Assembly: GCA_958433005.1 (NCBI GenBank)
Contig: CAUAWV010000014.1
Coordinates: 1-48,838 of the forward strand
Source of the DNA: an uncultured Collinsella sp.
GTDB taxonomy: Bacteria > Actinomycetota > Coriobacteriia > Coriobacteriales > Coriobacteriaceae
DNA length: 48,838 nt
Direction of reading: 5' to 3'
A program made the translations under genes and the position numbers. The notes under the pieces were generated by a model. That model was not told the DNA's origin. It searched no databases and was given only the letters and a program-made list of their open reading frames with translations. How positions within the stretch are numbered: the stretch's first letter is position 1; every line of letters begins with the position of its first letter. Below, one piece after another: positions 7,734 through 15,250 of this stretch.

Positions 7734-7937
7734 ATGCAGAACCTTAAGGAGTTTCGAGAAGCGGGGGCCAAGCGATTCCAGAAAAAGGAAATCGCCGCAG
7801 CTTTGGGAGTTACCGAGCCGACACTTACAGCCATCGAGGATGCACAAGCGGACAAGCTTACGGCTACGATGGCTGACAAACTAGGTAAGCACTTCGGCAT
7901 TGACGGCAATATTTTTTTGGGTATCGACCCTAAGTAA
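7734..7937 (+). CDS. Cro-like small HTH protein
   Basis: 67 residues with one helix-turn-helix (KKEIAAALGVTEPTLTAIEDAQADK, about 17-42). It is the first rightward gene from the early promoter and has a strong AAAGGAGG ribosome site. Position and size fit a Cro-type or early regulator opposing the repressor. The C-terminal segment (GKHFGIDGNIFLGID) resembles the tail of XRE proteins. Confidence 0.75.
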   Translation: MQNLKEFREAGAKRFQKKEIAAALGVTEPTLTAIEDAQADKLTATMADKLGKHFGIDGNIFLGIDPK

Positions 7938-7966
7938 ATTAGGGTGCAAACGAAACGGAGAGAACC

Positions 7967-8077
7967 ATGAACGAGAACTACATCGACATCGAGCTGGGCG
8001 GCTGGAACATCCCCGAGGCCATCACGGTCGAGGCCGAGCCCGCCGAGGCCCGCGACTTTTCCGACTTCGAGCTCTAG
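7967..8077 (+). CDS. Small acidic protein of unknown function
   Basis: 36 residues (begins MNENYIDIELGG), very acidic, with a Shine-Dalgarno ggagag before the ATG. No known domain. It lies in the early operon 11 bp ahead of the next gene. Small acidic phage proteins often bind host factors, but nothing here shows a target. Confidence 0.55.
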   Translation: MNENYIDIELGGWNIPEAITVEAEPAEARDFSDFEL

Positions 8078-8088
8078 GGGAGGGCGAC

Positions 8089-8421
8089 ATGGGAGACGTG
8101 AAGATGCGCCGCGAGAACATCAGGTACGAGGCGCGCGGGAAGTCCTTCGAGATCGAGTGCCCGAGCGGCTTCTCGGGCATCGAGGCCATCGTCTGCTGGT
8201 GCGACGCCGGTGGCGGCTGGCACCACGAGGCCTTCGAGTCGTTCCTCGACGCCCGAGGCCGTCTGGACGGGCTGCTGCGCGGCGAGGCGGTCATGGCCTA
8301 CGTCCAGCGCACGGTCTGCATGAACACCGCCGACGCCATCGACCCCGGCGTCCAACCGGTTGAGGTCGGCCTCGCCGCGGGCGAGTGGGTCATGTATCAG
8401 TTGCAGAAGGGGCGTGAGTAG
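8089..8421 (+). CDS. Unassigned early phage protein
   Basis: 110 residues, soluble, mixed composition, with several Trp and Cys residues (AIVCWCDAGGGWHHEAF). No recognisable domain. A good ggggaggg ribosome site precedes ATG 8089. It is followed almost directly (2 bp) by the next gene, so it belongs to the same operon. Confidence 0.6.
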   Translation: MGDVKMRRENIRYEARGKSFEIECPSGFSGIEAIVCWCDAGGGWHHEAFESFLDARGRLDGLLRGEAVMAYVQRTVCMNTADAIDPGVQPVEVGLAAGEWVMYQLQKGRE

Positions 8422-8423
8422 CG

Positions 8424-8708
8424 ATGAAGAGGGTTCGTTACGACTTCGAGCTTGTCGACGGCTCCTACGTCGAGACCGACAAGAGTGCCGCATTCCGTAT
8501 CTCGCAGACGTTCGGCTTCACCGACGAGCAGCACATCAAGATTTTGGAGAAGGGCACCGAGAAGCTGGGAAAGCTCGACGCGACCGAGTACTACATCGCC
8601 TCGCCCGTGACGTTCGCCCTGTACGGGCAAGTCTACTTCACGCTGGGCAACTCGCTCGTCTACATGCCCGGCCTGGAGGAAGTCTACCTGGGCGGCGATA
8701 GGCGATGA
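8424..8708 (+). CDS. Unassigned early phage protein
   Basis: 94 residues, soluble, with a mixed alpha/beta pattern (begins MKRVRYDFELVDGSYVETDKS). No family recognised. Its stop overlaps the start of the downstream membrane peptide gene (ATGA type), indicating translational coupling. Confidence 0.6.
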   Translation: MKRVRYDFELVDGSYVETDKSAAFRISQTFGFTDEQHIKILEKGTEKLGKLDATEYYIASPVTFALYGQVYFTLGNSLVYMPGLEEVYLGGDRR

Positions 8709-8866
8709 GCAAGTTCTGTCAGGCGGTTCGCCTCGTGGTCGCCATCGTCGTCGCCACGCCGCTCGTTCTGGTCGTCGCGGCGCTCGCGCTGGTCGAGTGC
8801 CTCTTGAGGATGGTTTCCGGGGCGTTGACAAGGCTCGGCATCTCAATCCTCAGAACTCTGTCCTAG
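8705..8866 (+). CDS. Small membrane protein
   Basis: 53 residues with one long hydrophobic helix (residues about 9-33, VVAIVVATPLVLVVAALAL) followed by an amphipathic basic tail. It overlaps the previous gene by 4 bp. Function unknown; small early membrane proteins in temperate phages can serve in superinfection exclusion, which is only a guess here. Confidence 0.55.
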   Translation: MSKFCQAVRLVVAIVVATPLVLVVAALALVECLLRMVSGALTRLGISILRTLS

Positions 8867-9038
8867 CGGCGACAGGCCCCGCTCCCGGGGCGGCACCGTT
8901 GCCTCGCGGCTCTCCATAACCATCCGCGGGGACGTTCCCTACCGGTGCCGTGCCGGGGGCGAGGCCCCGGAAAGACAAAAAAGGAGCCGCCCAGTGTGGA
9001 AAGCGGGGACGGCTCCCTGACCTGAAAGGAGGTCACTC
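8867..9038. other. Hairpin-rich gap between early gene groups
   Basis: 172 bp without a gene. It holds GC-rich stems (8954-8970, then an A-rich tract) and a stem-loop at 8983-9016 (7-bp GGAGCCG/CGGCTCC arms). The latter ends 10 bp before the AAAGGAGG site of the next gene, so an attenuator or terminator plus leader is plausible. Confidence 0.4.
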
Positions 9039-9287
9039 ATGGATTCTAGCAGAGCCAAAACGTTCCAGCAGATGGCCGACGAGCTTGGCATCAGGCACAA
9101 GCTCATGTACACGCTGCGCGAGGCGTCGAGGGTGACGGGGGTGCCATACGACACGCTGCGCATCGAGTGCAAGGCGGGCCGCCTGCGCTCGCAGCTGCCC
9201 GAGGGGCGCAAGGTGGGGCGCATGGTGCGCCCGGAGTGGGTGGAGCAGTGGATCGAGGAGGGAACGCATGGCATCGAGGCTGCTTAG
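9039..9287 (+). CDS. HTH (excisionase/MerR-like) DNA-binding protein
   Basis: 82 residues with a winged-helix, excisionase-type motif: YTLREASRVTGVPYDTLRIECKAGRL followed by GRMVRPEWVEQWIEEG (about 26-77). The family covers Xis directionality factors and small regulators. Because no other Xis candidate is seen, this is the best one, although it lies 3.8 kb from int. Strong AAAGGAGG upstream. Confidence 0.7.
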   Translation: MDSSRAKTFQQMADELGIRHKLMYTLREASRVTGVPYDTLRIECKAGRLRSQLPEGRKVGRMVRPEWVEQWIEEGTHGIEAA

Positions 9288-9408
9288 GTGCGCTGCGTAC
9301 ATCGCGCTCCTGTTCGCGGTGTACGCGCTCATGCCGTACGTCCTGCGGGCGATGCTGCTCGCGGCGGACGGCATCCGCGTCGTGCTCGGAATGGGGTCGA
9401 TGCTGTGA
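9268..9408 (+). CDS. Small membrane protein
   Basis: 46 residues, one transmembrane helix (about 8-30, AAYIALLFAVYALMPYVL). It starts inside the 3' end of the HTH gene with a gaggaggg ribosome site and overlaps the RusA gene by four bases. Function unknown. Confidence 0.5.
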   Translation: MASRLLRCAAYIALLFAVYALMPYVLRAMLLAADGIRVVLGMGSML

Positions 9409-9875
9409 TCGGAAGGAACTTCGCGTTCACCGTCCCGTTCGTGGCCGGCAAGCTTCGCCACAGGCTCGACCGACGCCACGCGCGGATGTACACGCCCACC
9501 GAGACCATCCGCAACGAGGCCGCCATCCGCGACGCGGCGCTCAAGGCCATGCGGGAGGCGTACCCGGGTCTCAAGGGGATGCTGTTCCCGTTCAGGGTCC
9601 CCGTCGCGGTACGCATCGACGCGTACGGCCCGCTGCCGGAGTCGAGGCCGAAGAGCATCACGTCGGAGCCTTACACGTTCAAGCCGGACGCGGACAACAT
9701 AGCCAAGCTGGTGCTGGACGGGATGAACGGGGCGGTCTGGGGTGACGACAACCAGGTGGTCGAGCTCCACGTCGTCAAGTGGCCCCGCCGGCGCGGCATC
9801 GAGCCGCACATGGACATACGGGTCTACCGCGGCTGGTTCGCAGGAACCAGGGAGAAGAAGAGAAACGGAGATTAA
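9405..9875 (+). CDS. rusA: RusA-family Holliday junction resolvase
   Basis: 156 residues from GTG 9405, which overlaps the preceding stop codon. The RusA core is clear: KPDADNIAKLVLDGMNG (about 93-109) then WGDDNQVVEL (112-121), containing the conserved acidic residues that bind metal. RusA dimers resolve four-way junctions formed during phage replication and recombination, fitting the Bet-type annealing protein downstream. The basic N-terminus (RHRLDRRHAR) may contact DNA. Confidence 0.88.
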   Translation: MIGRNFAFTVPFVAGKLRHRLDRRHARMYTPTETIRNEAAIRDAALKAMREAYPGLKGMLFPFRVPVAVRIDAYGPLPESRPKSITSEPYTFKPDADNIAKLVLDGMNGAVWGDDNQVVELHVVKWPRRRGIEPHMDIRVYRGWFAGTREKKRNGD

Positions 9876-9878
9876 GCA

Positions 9879-10226
9879 ATGGAGTACATGCACATAAAAG
9901 TCCAAGTCGATGGCGATGCGTTCGAGGTGCTTGACGAGTTTGCCACGAACTTAATCCTCGTCGCAGACGAGGATGGCGCCGAGATAGGGAAGAGGGGCCT
10001 GAAGCCAGCGTGCCTGCGCGGTATCGCCTACGGGCTTCTGCACAGCGTGAAGCTGCTGGGAGCCGATTCGCAGGACTCCGAGGTCTACGACTCCATTGTC
10101 GGCAGCGCCGGCCGCATGGAGCGCATCTACAAGCTGAACGGGCCGCGCGGCGTGTTCGCCGAGCTGGCGGGCGTGGACATCGAGAAGGTCGAGATCAATG
10201 ACGAAGGGGTGACCATCAATGAGTAA
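9879..10226 (+). CDS. Unassigned recombination-operon protein
   Basis: 115 residues, acidic, helical in the middle (LRGIAYGLLHSVKLLG). No recognised domain. It sits between rusA and the bet-like gene, overlapping the latter by 8 bp, so it is co-translated with recombination genes. A role in DNA metabolism is only inferred. Confidence 0.6.
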   Translation: MEYMHIKVQVDGDAFEVLDEFATNLILVADEDGAEIGKRGLKPACLRGIAYGLLHSVKLLGADSQDSEVYDSIVGSAGRMERIYKLNGPRGVFAELAGVDIEKVEINDEGVTINE

Positions 10227-11118
10227 CGGGATCATCGAGTTCAAGGACGATGCGGGCATGCCCGTCAAGTTCACCTCGCAGGACATCCGCGAGCGCCTGT
10301 GCCCGAACGCGACCGAAAGCGAACTGGCGCTGTGCATCGAGCTGTGCAACCGCCAGCACCTGAACCCCTTCACCAAGGAGGTCTACCTGGTGAAGTACAG
10401 GGACGCCCCGGCGAGCATCATCACGAGCTATCAGGTGTTCAACCGCCGCGCCAACCGTCAGGAGAGCTACGGCGGCATCAAGAGCGGCGTCGTGGTGATG
10501 CGCGAGGGGCAGATCGTCAAGAAGCGCGGCAGCGCCGTCTACAAGCAGGTTGGCGAGCAGCTGCTCGGCGGCTGGGCCGAGGTGCAGTTCAAGGACGGCA
10601 AGGAGCCGGCCTACGTGGAGCTGGCGCTCACCGACTACAGCACAGGCAAGAGCAACTGGGCGAAGATGCCGGGCGTCATGATCGAGAAGTGCGCCAAGGC
10701 CGGCGCGTGGCGCCTGGCCTACCCCGACGAGTTCGGCGGGATGTACACGGGCGAGGAGATGGACCAGAAGGTCGAACGCGACATGCGCGCCGGCACTCAG
10801 GCCGTCGAGGCCGAGAGCGTCGAGCCCGTGGCCGACCTGCAGCCCGTGCGCGAGCTGTTCAAGCCGTTCATGGCGGCGACCGCGCTCGACAGCGCAGGGG
10901 CCATGGCTGCCATCTGCGCCGCCGTGGGCTGCTCGTCGGGCTCCATGCACGACATGACGCTCATGCAGGCGCGCCGCGCGGCCTCGTGGATGGAGGAGGA
11001 GATCGCGGCCCGCAAGGCGCAGCCCGAGCCCGCCGCACCCGAGCCGGAGCCCGTGCCCGTCTATGAGCCCGCGCCCGCCGAGTACGCGACCGACGACGAC
11101 CTGCTGGGAGGCTTCTAA
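10219..11118 (+). CDS. bet: Bet/RecT-type single-strand annealing protein
   Basis: 299 residues. Residues about 10-195 match the phage recombination protein Bet (Red-beta/RecT superfamily): ELALCIELCNRQHLNPFTKEVYLVKY, SYQVFNRRANRQESYGGI, and MIEKCAKAGAWRLAYPDEFGGMYTGEEM. The C-terminal part is helical, then Pro/Glu-rich and ends in an acidic LGGF tail. It anneals complementary single strands in phage recombination and replication. Neighbours RusA and SSB support this. The stop overlaps the next start (TAATG). Confidence 0.9.
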   Translation: MSNGIIEFKDDAGMPVKFTSQDIRERLCPNATESELALCIELCNRQHLNPFTKEVYLVKYRDAPASIITSYQVFNRRANRQESYGGIKSGVVVMREGQIVKKRGSAVYKQVGEQLLGGWAEVQFKDGKEPAYVELALTDYSTGKSNWAKMPGVMIEKCAKAGAWRLAYPDEFGGMYTGEEMDQKVERDMRAGTQAVEAESVEPVADLQPVRELFKPFMAATALDSAGAMAAICAAVGCSSGSMHDMTLMQARRAASWMEEEIAARKAQPEPAAPEPEPVPVYEPAPAEYATDDDLLGGF

Positions 11119-12104
11119 TGGCAGACGAGGTTTTGGCAGTCGAGGCCGTGCCGCTCGAGGAGGACTTCGACACGCTGGTGGCGTCGCTCGCCATCGACGA
11201 CACGCTCGAGGACAAGCTGGCGAAGCTCAAGAAGAACGTGGACGAGAAGCTGGCGGACTACGTGGACGTCAAGCACATCGAGAAGGACGAGGACTTCAAG
11301 GCGGCAAAGAAGTACCGCGCGGCGGTCAACGACGTGAAGAAGCCCATCGAGGCGCAGCGCAAGGCCGCGAAGAAGAAGTACAACGACCTGCTCAAGACGT
11401 TCGACAAGACCATCGGCGAGATCACGGCGCCCATCGACGCGCTCTCCGATGAGTACAAGGCCGAGATCGACCGATACGACGGCGAGTGCAGGGCCCGCCG
11501 CCTCGCCGCGCTCAAGGGCCACTACTACGACCTCGCGGGCGAGATGGGGCCGCTGGTGCCATACGAGCGCATCGCCGACGACAAGTGGCTCAACGCGAGC
11601 TTCGGCGAGGTCAAGGCCAAGAACATCATCGAGCGCCGCGTGGGCGAGCTGCTGCACCAGTTCAAGTTCGTCAACGGCCTCGACTACGCGGACGAGTCCG
11701 AGATGGCATGGGCCGTGGCGTGGTGGACGAGGACCCTGCCGGCGGACTCGGGCGAGGTGGCGGCTGCGGTCGCCGCGCACCGCGAGGAGGTCGCCAAGGC
11801 CGCCGCACTCGCGGCGACCTACGAGCAGGCGATGGCGCCCGCACCGGAGCCCGAGCCGGAACCCGAGCCACTGTCGCCCGACCCCGAGCCGCTGCCCGAC
11901 GAGGAGCCTGAGCCGCCCTTGGGCGTGCCGAGGTGCGTGCGGGTGGTCCCGTCGCGCCCCGAGCCGGATGCGGCCGAGAATGCGGCCCCAGCACCGCAGA
12001 GGGGCTACCGCGTTGTCATCGAGTGCGCCACGGCGGACGAGCTGCGTCGCGTGAGGGCCGTCATGGTCGACAACGACATTCACGGATACGTCGAGAGGAT
12101 GTAG
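11118..12104 (+). CDS. DUF1351-type phage protein
   Basis: 328 residues. A long helical, Lys/Glu-rich region (about 25-230) with the DUF1351-like pattern (KKYRAAVNDVKKPIEAQRKAAKKKYNDLLK) is followed by a Pro-Glu tandem linker (about 240-270) and a small C-terminal domain (about 298-328, RVVIECATADELRRVRAVMV). DUF1351 genes commonly accompany RecT/Bet genes in phages, as here. Molecular role unknown. Confidence 0.78.
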   Translation: MADEVLAVEAVPLEEDFDTLVASLAIDDTLEDKLAKLKKNVDEKLADYVDVKHIEKDEDFKAAKKYRAAVNDVKKPIEAQRKAAKKKYNDLLKTFDKTIGEITAPIDALSDEYKAEIDRYDGECRARRLAALKGHYYDLAGEMGPLVPYERIADDKWLNASFGEVKAKNIIERRVGELLHQFKFVNGLDYADESEMAWAVAWWTRTLPADSGEVAAAVAAHREEVAKAAALAATYEQAMAPAPEPEPEPEPLSPDPEPLPDEEPEPPLGVPRCVRVVPSRPEPDAAENAAPAPQRGYRVVIECATADELRRVRAVMVDNDIHGYVERM

Positions 12105-12107
12105 GAC

Positions 12108-12449
12108 ATGGGAGAGAACAACCTGCCGCCGCTCCGAACGCCGGAGCAGCGCAAGGAGGCGATGGCGAAGGCCGTCCACACGCGCCGCGAGCGCGCCGCG
12201 TTCAAGGCCGCCTGCAAGGCGGGCAACATCCCGCCCGAGGCGGCCATCGAGGCGCCCATCGCGCAGAGGCTCAAGGTCGAGGAGTTCGCCCGCTCGTTCC
12301 CGGGCATCGGCACGGTCAAGGCGAAGGTGATCGTCAAGGCGCTTGACATCCCCGACGGTCGCCGCGTGAGCGGCCTGGGGTACATGCAGGGGCCGCGCCT
12401 TGTCGCGTTTATCAAGAACAACATGACCGCGAAGGAGGACGGGCAGTGA
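12108..12449 (+). CDS. mIHF-like (actinobacterial integration host factor type) DNA-binding protein
   Basis: 113 residues. The N-terminal half is a basic helix (EQRKEAMAKAVHTRRERAAFKA). Residues about 55-103 match the H2TH-type domain of actinobacterial mIHF/sIHF: EFARSFPGIGTVKAKVIVKALDIP then RRVSGLG (85-91). mIHF was named for its need in mycobacteriophage L5 integration and also shapes the nucleoid. A phage copy may assist its own integrase, replication origin or packaging. The gene overlaps ssb by 4 bp (GTGA). Confidence 0.8.
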   Translation: MGENNLPPLRTPEQRKEAMAKAVHTRRERAAFKAACKAGNIPPEAAIEAPIAQRLKVEEFARSFPGIGTVKAKVIVKALDIPDGRRVSGLGYMQGPRLVAFIKNNMTAKEDGQ

Positions 12450-12922
12450 GCATCAACCGAGTAAACATCAGCGGCAACCTGACCCGCGACCCGGAGCTGC
12501 GCGCCACCGCCGGCGGGACGCAGGTCCTTTCCTTTGGCGTCGCCGTGAACGACCGCCGCCGCAACGCGCAGACGGGCGAGTGGGAGGACTACCCCAACTT
12601 CGTCGACTGCACCATGTTCGGCAACCGCGCCGAGGCCGTTGGCCGTTTCCTCGCCAAGGGGATGAAGGTCGCCATCGAGGGCAAGCTGCACTACAGCTCC
12701 TGGGAGAAGGACGGCCAGAAGCGCTCGAAGCTCGAGGTTATCGTCGACGAGATCGAGGTCATGGTGCGCCGCGAGGGGCAGACGCAGGCCCAGCCGCAGC
12801 AGAGCCTCGCGGACACGGTGCCCATGCAGCCCCGGGCGCAGGCCGCGCCGCAGTGGAATGCCCAGCAGGCCTACGCCGCGGTCCCGCAGTCCGAGTTCTA
12901 CGACGAGGACGTGCCGTTCTGA
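12446..12922 (+). CDS. ssb: Single-stranded DNA-binding protein
   Basis: 158 residues from GTG 12446. Residues 1-112 form the OB fold (NRVNISGNLTRDPELRAT, FGVAVND, VDCTMFGNRAEAVGRFLAKG, AIEGKLHYSSWEKDGQKRS). A Gln/Ala/Pro linker leads to the classic acidic tip DEDVPF that recruits partner proteins. It coats single-stranded DNA for phage replication and Bet-mediated annealing. Confidence 0.95.
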   Translation: MSINRVNISGNLTRDPELRATAGGTQVLSFGVAVNDRRRNAQTGEWEDYPNFVDCTMFGNRAEAVGRFLAKGMKVAIEGKLHYSSWEKDGQKRSKLEVIVDEIEVMVRREGQTQAQPQQSLADTVPMQPRAQAAPQWNAQQAYAAVPQSEFYDEDVPF

Positions 12923-13032
12923 TGAGGCATGTACCCGACATCATCCGCGACCACTGGGAGGCGGCCCTGTTCGCCGCCTCCTTCTCCGCGGGTTTCCTGT
13001 TCTTCTCTTCGCTTCTATGGGGGTGGTTCTGA
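12922..13032 (+). CDS. Small membrane protein
   Basis: 36 residues with one hydrophobic segment (about 14-34). Start and stop overlap the neighbouring genes (TGATG on both sides), showing tight coupling. Function unknown. Confidence 0.5.
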   Translation: MRHVPDIIRDHWEAALFAASFSAGFLFFSSLLWGWF

Positions 13033-13922
13033 TGGCCAAGGACTTCACGGTTTTCGCCGACTCGATAGCCGAGCTTTACGACGATTACGATCCGAACGAC
13101 CCCGAGGACATGAGGGAGCGCATGATGCTCGCGGACGCGGTGCTCATGTACGGCCTCCACGGGATTGAGATCGAGTTGCCCAAGAACGTCAAGAGGGCCT
13201 TCAAGGGACTCAAGAACGCCATCGACAACTCCAAGGAAAGGCGAGAGCAGGCCAAGAAAGGCGGCAGGCCGCGTAAGGTCAAGGCAGAGCCGGAGCCTGA
13301 ACCCAAGCCTGAGCAAAAACCCGAAACCGAGGTTTCCGAAAGCGAAAACCCAGGTTTTGAAAATGGGAAACCTAGGTTTTCAGAACCCGAAACCGAGGTT
13401 TCCGAAAACGAAAACCCTAACCTAGCCTGTCCTAACCTAGCCTGTCCTAGCCTAGCTTGTGTTGATGGTACGCGCGGCGGCGACGCAGACGGCTTCGCCC
13501 CGCCGACCCTCGAGGAGTGCCGAGCGTACTTCGCCGCCAACTGCATCAGCGGCGACCCCGACAAGTTCTGGGCGCACTACGAGTCGCAGGGCTGGATCCG
13601 TTCGAACGGGATGCCCGTGACCTCGCTCAAGGCCGCGGCGATGCTGTGGAACGGCAACCAGAAGCGCCGCGACGCCGAGGCACATGCCAGCGGCAAGCCG
13701 ACCGATGCCGAGATTCAGGCCGCCACGTTCAAGCCGACGAGGACGCCCGAGCAGACGAGGGCGGAGCTCGAGCGCAGGTGGCGCGAGGAACACCCGGGTA
13801 TCGACCCGGCGAAGGTGAAGGCCCCGAGGGGGACGACCGCCGACCCGGTGGCGCTCAAGGCGTACCAGGACGCGCGGCGTCTGCTGGATGCGAGGGCCGC
13901 ATGCGAGAGGAGGGCGTCATGA
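13032..13922 (+). CDS. DUF6291-type phage replication protein with an embedded candidate origin
   Basis: 296 residues. The N-terminal DUF6291-like domain (about 1-75, ending in NSKERREQAKKGGRPRK) is joined by a disordered linker (about 80-148) to a C-terminal domain (about 155-205) with FWAHYESQGWIRSNGMPVTSLKAAAMLW, the pattern of phage replisome-organiser tails. The linker is encoded by phased DNA repeats (see 13324-13401). By analogy with lambda O and other initiators whose genes contain their origins, this protein is the best candidate for the phage replication initiator; no DNA polymerase or helicase is encoded. Function by analogy and position only. Confidence 0.7.
   Translation: MAKDFTVFADSIAELYDDYDPNDPEDMRERMMLADAVLMYGLHGIEIELPKNVKRAFKGLKNAIDNSKERREQAKKGGRPRKVKAEPEPEPKPEQKPETEVSESENPGFENGKPRFSEPETEVSENENPNLACPNLACPSLACVDGTRGGDADGFAPPTLEECRAYFAANCISGDPDKFWAHYESQGWIRSNGMPVTSLKAAAMLWNGNQKRRDAEAHASGKPTDAEIQAATFKPTRTPEQTRAELERRWREEHPGIDPAKVKAPRGTTADPVALKAYQDARRLLDARAACERRAS
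13324..13401. repeat. Four 22-bp-phased palindromic iterons, candidate replication origin
   Basis: The motif AAACCNAGGTTT occurs at 13324, 13346, 13368 and 13390, exactly 22 bp apart. Eleven of the 12 positions are invariant, and the third copy (AAACCTAGGTTT) is a perfect palindrome. A fifth partial copy begins at 13412 (AAACC). The period is not a multiple of three, so the repeats run through all reading frames, pointing to selection on DNA rather than protein. Confidence 0.85.
13416..13460 (+). repeat. Three 15-bp tandem repeats beside the iterons
   Basis: Units cctaacctagcctgt at 13416 and 13431 are identical; the third, cctagcctagcttgt at 13446, differs at two bases. They encode NLACP-like pentapeptides in frame and have lower GC than the surrounding gene. 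Confidence 0.85.
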
Positions 13923-14164
13923 GTTTGGACGACGAGAGGAGCGAGAACATGGGCAGAACGAAGGGGTCTGTGAGCATCTACGACGACGGGCCGCGCAGCG
14001 CCCGCTGCGAGACGTGCGGCTTTTGCGCCGTGAGCGAGGCGGTCATGACGGCGTCCGGCGAGGGCCGCAAGCGGTACACGTGCATGCGCTGCCCCGACTT
14101 CGTGCACACCACGCAGGGGCTCGCGAGGTGCAACTACTGGGAGGCGCGCGATGTGGGCCGATAG
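13919..14164 (+). CDS. Small Cys-rich (zinc-ribbon-like) protein
   Basis: 81 residues from ATG 13919 (an internal ATG at 13949 is an alternative). Four Cys in CETCGFC and CMRCPDF arrangements suggest a zinc site. Overlaps both neighbours by a few bases, typical of the packed accessory operon. Function unknown. Confidence 0.6.
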   Translation: MSLDDERSENMGRTKGSVSIYDDGPRSARCETCGFCAVSEAVMTASGEGRKRYTCMRCPDFVHTTQGLARCNYWEARDVGR

Positions 14165-14384
14165 CTGGGACAAGCCGAGGCGCTTCACCTGCACGTGCAG
14201 GCAGTGCGGCAGGGAGTTCATGAGCGCGTTCAGGACGCAGGCGTACTGCTGCGGCTGGTGCGAGAACGTGGCGCGCAGGAACGAGAGCAAGCGGCCCGTG
14301 GACGTGTACCTCGGAACGAGGAGCGAGAGGGGCCGCGAGATCAACGCCATGCGCGCGGCGCTGGCGGAGGGGAGGTGCGTCTGA
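14151..14384 (+). CDS. Small zinc-finger-like protein
   Basis: 77 residues with CTCRQCGREF and CCGWCENV motifs at about residues 14-40, a likely treble-clef or zinc-ribbon site, followed by a basic helix. Overlaps the previous gene by 14 bp and the next by one base. Possibly nucleic-acid binding; target unknown. Confidence 0.6.
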   Translation: MWADSWDKPRRFTCTCRQCGREFMSAFRTQAYCCGWCENVARRNESKRPVDVYLGTRSERGREINAMRAALAEGRCV

Positions 14385-14644
14385 TGCGGGACGGTTACAG
14401 GCTCGCGTTCGGCGCGTTCGACGAGCCGGATGCGCCCAAGGCGCAGGCGCTCAAGCCGCTCGAGGAGGCGGCCGAGGTGTTCGGCGCTTGGCAGCTCAAC
14501 AGCGATACCTACGTGCTCAACGAGTGCATGGACGTGGTCCAGGCGGTCGTCAACCTGCTCGATGCCTTGGGGTTCACGCAGGATGACGTGGACATGGCCA
14601 TCGAGCGATGCAACGAGAGGAACCGAGAGAGAGGACGTCTGTGA
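14384..14644 (+). CDS. MazG-like NTP pyrophosphohydrolase-type protein
   Basis: 86 residues. The pattern LKPLEEAAEVFGAWQ, then NECMDVVQAVVNLLDALGFTQDDVDMAIERCNERNRERGRL, follows the phage MazG-like all-alpha fold: an E-E pair on helix 1 and E/D residues on the DVVQ helix that would bind Mg. Such proteins hydrolyse nucleotides or alarmones. It is short but typical of phage versions. Confidence 0.7.
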   Translation: MRDGYRLAFGAFDEPDAPKAQALKPLEEAAEVFGAWQLNSDTYVLNECMDVVQAVVNLLDALGFTQDDVDMAIERCNERNRERGRL

Positions 14645-14952
14645 TGGAGACTTTGGAGCAGATCAAGGCCGACGCGGTCGAGGTGTTCCATTTCGACCGC
14701 GAGTGCAGGCCGCAGGACAGGGCGCACGCCTACCTGGGGAAGTACCGCGTCAGGCGCGGCTACAACGACACGGCGATGCAGGTCGCGGTGACCGACATGA
14801 TCGAGCGCGCCTACGAGGCGGGAAGGGCGGAGGTCGCCGACGCGAACCTCGTGCAGAACCTGCGCCGCCAGCTGACGAGCATCGAGGCGACCGTCGGGGA
14901 TGCCATCGACCTGCTCGACGAGAGTGTAGGGGGGGCGGACTGCGATGAGTGA
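14644..14952 (+). CDS. Unassigned helical phage protein
   Basis: 102 residues, mostly helical and charged (LEQIKADAVEVFHFDRECRPQDR; later LVQNLRRQLTSIEATVGDAIDLL), no known domain. Starts within the stop of the preceding gene (TGATG) and overlaps the next by 8 bp. Confidence 0.6.
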   Translation: METLEQIKADAVEVFHFDRECRPQDRAHAYLGKYRVRRGYNDTAMQVAVTDMIERAYEAGRAEVADANLVQNLRRQLTSIEATVGDAIDLLDESVGGADCDE

Positions 14953-15250
14953 CTCGAGGGTCGGCGGCTACCCGATGGGGGTGACCGATGCCGCCATCGA
15001 GCGCCACTTCGGCGGGGCCTGCGAGCCTCGGATGTGCGGGAACTGCAGGCACTTCTGCGGCAGCGACATCCACGTCGACTACGGCTACTGCCACCTTGAG
15101 TTTGAGCGCGCCTACGACGCGGAGGCGCCTGACCGCAAGGAAGGGTTCTGGCGCCTGGCGAAGTGGGCCGTGGCGTGGCTCATGGAGAACCTGCTGTACT
15201 GCGAGGACGAGTGCGGCGAGTGCCGCGACTATGAGGAGTTCGGGCTATGA
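14945..15250 (+). CDS. Cys-rich phage protein
   Basis: 101 residues with CGNCRHFCGS near residue 32 and CEDECGEC near residue 89, suggesting one or two metal sites. This CxNCxxxC type of small protein is common in phage accessory regions. Function unknown. Confidence 0.6.
   Translation: MSDSRVGGYPMGVTDAAIERHFGGACEPRMCGNCRHFCGSDIHVDYGYCHLEFERAYDAEAPDRKEGFWRLAKWAVAWLMENLLYCEDECGECRDYEEFGL

Noticed and set aside
13300..13460. ETEVSE/NLACP peptide repeats as a structural protein repeat
   Set aside because: The DNA period is 22 bp in the first part, not a multiple of three, so selection on DNA explains the pattern better; the peptide repeat is a by-product and the linker looks disordered.
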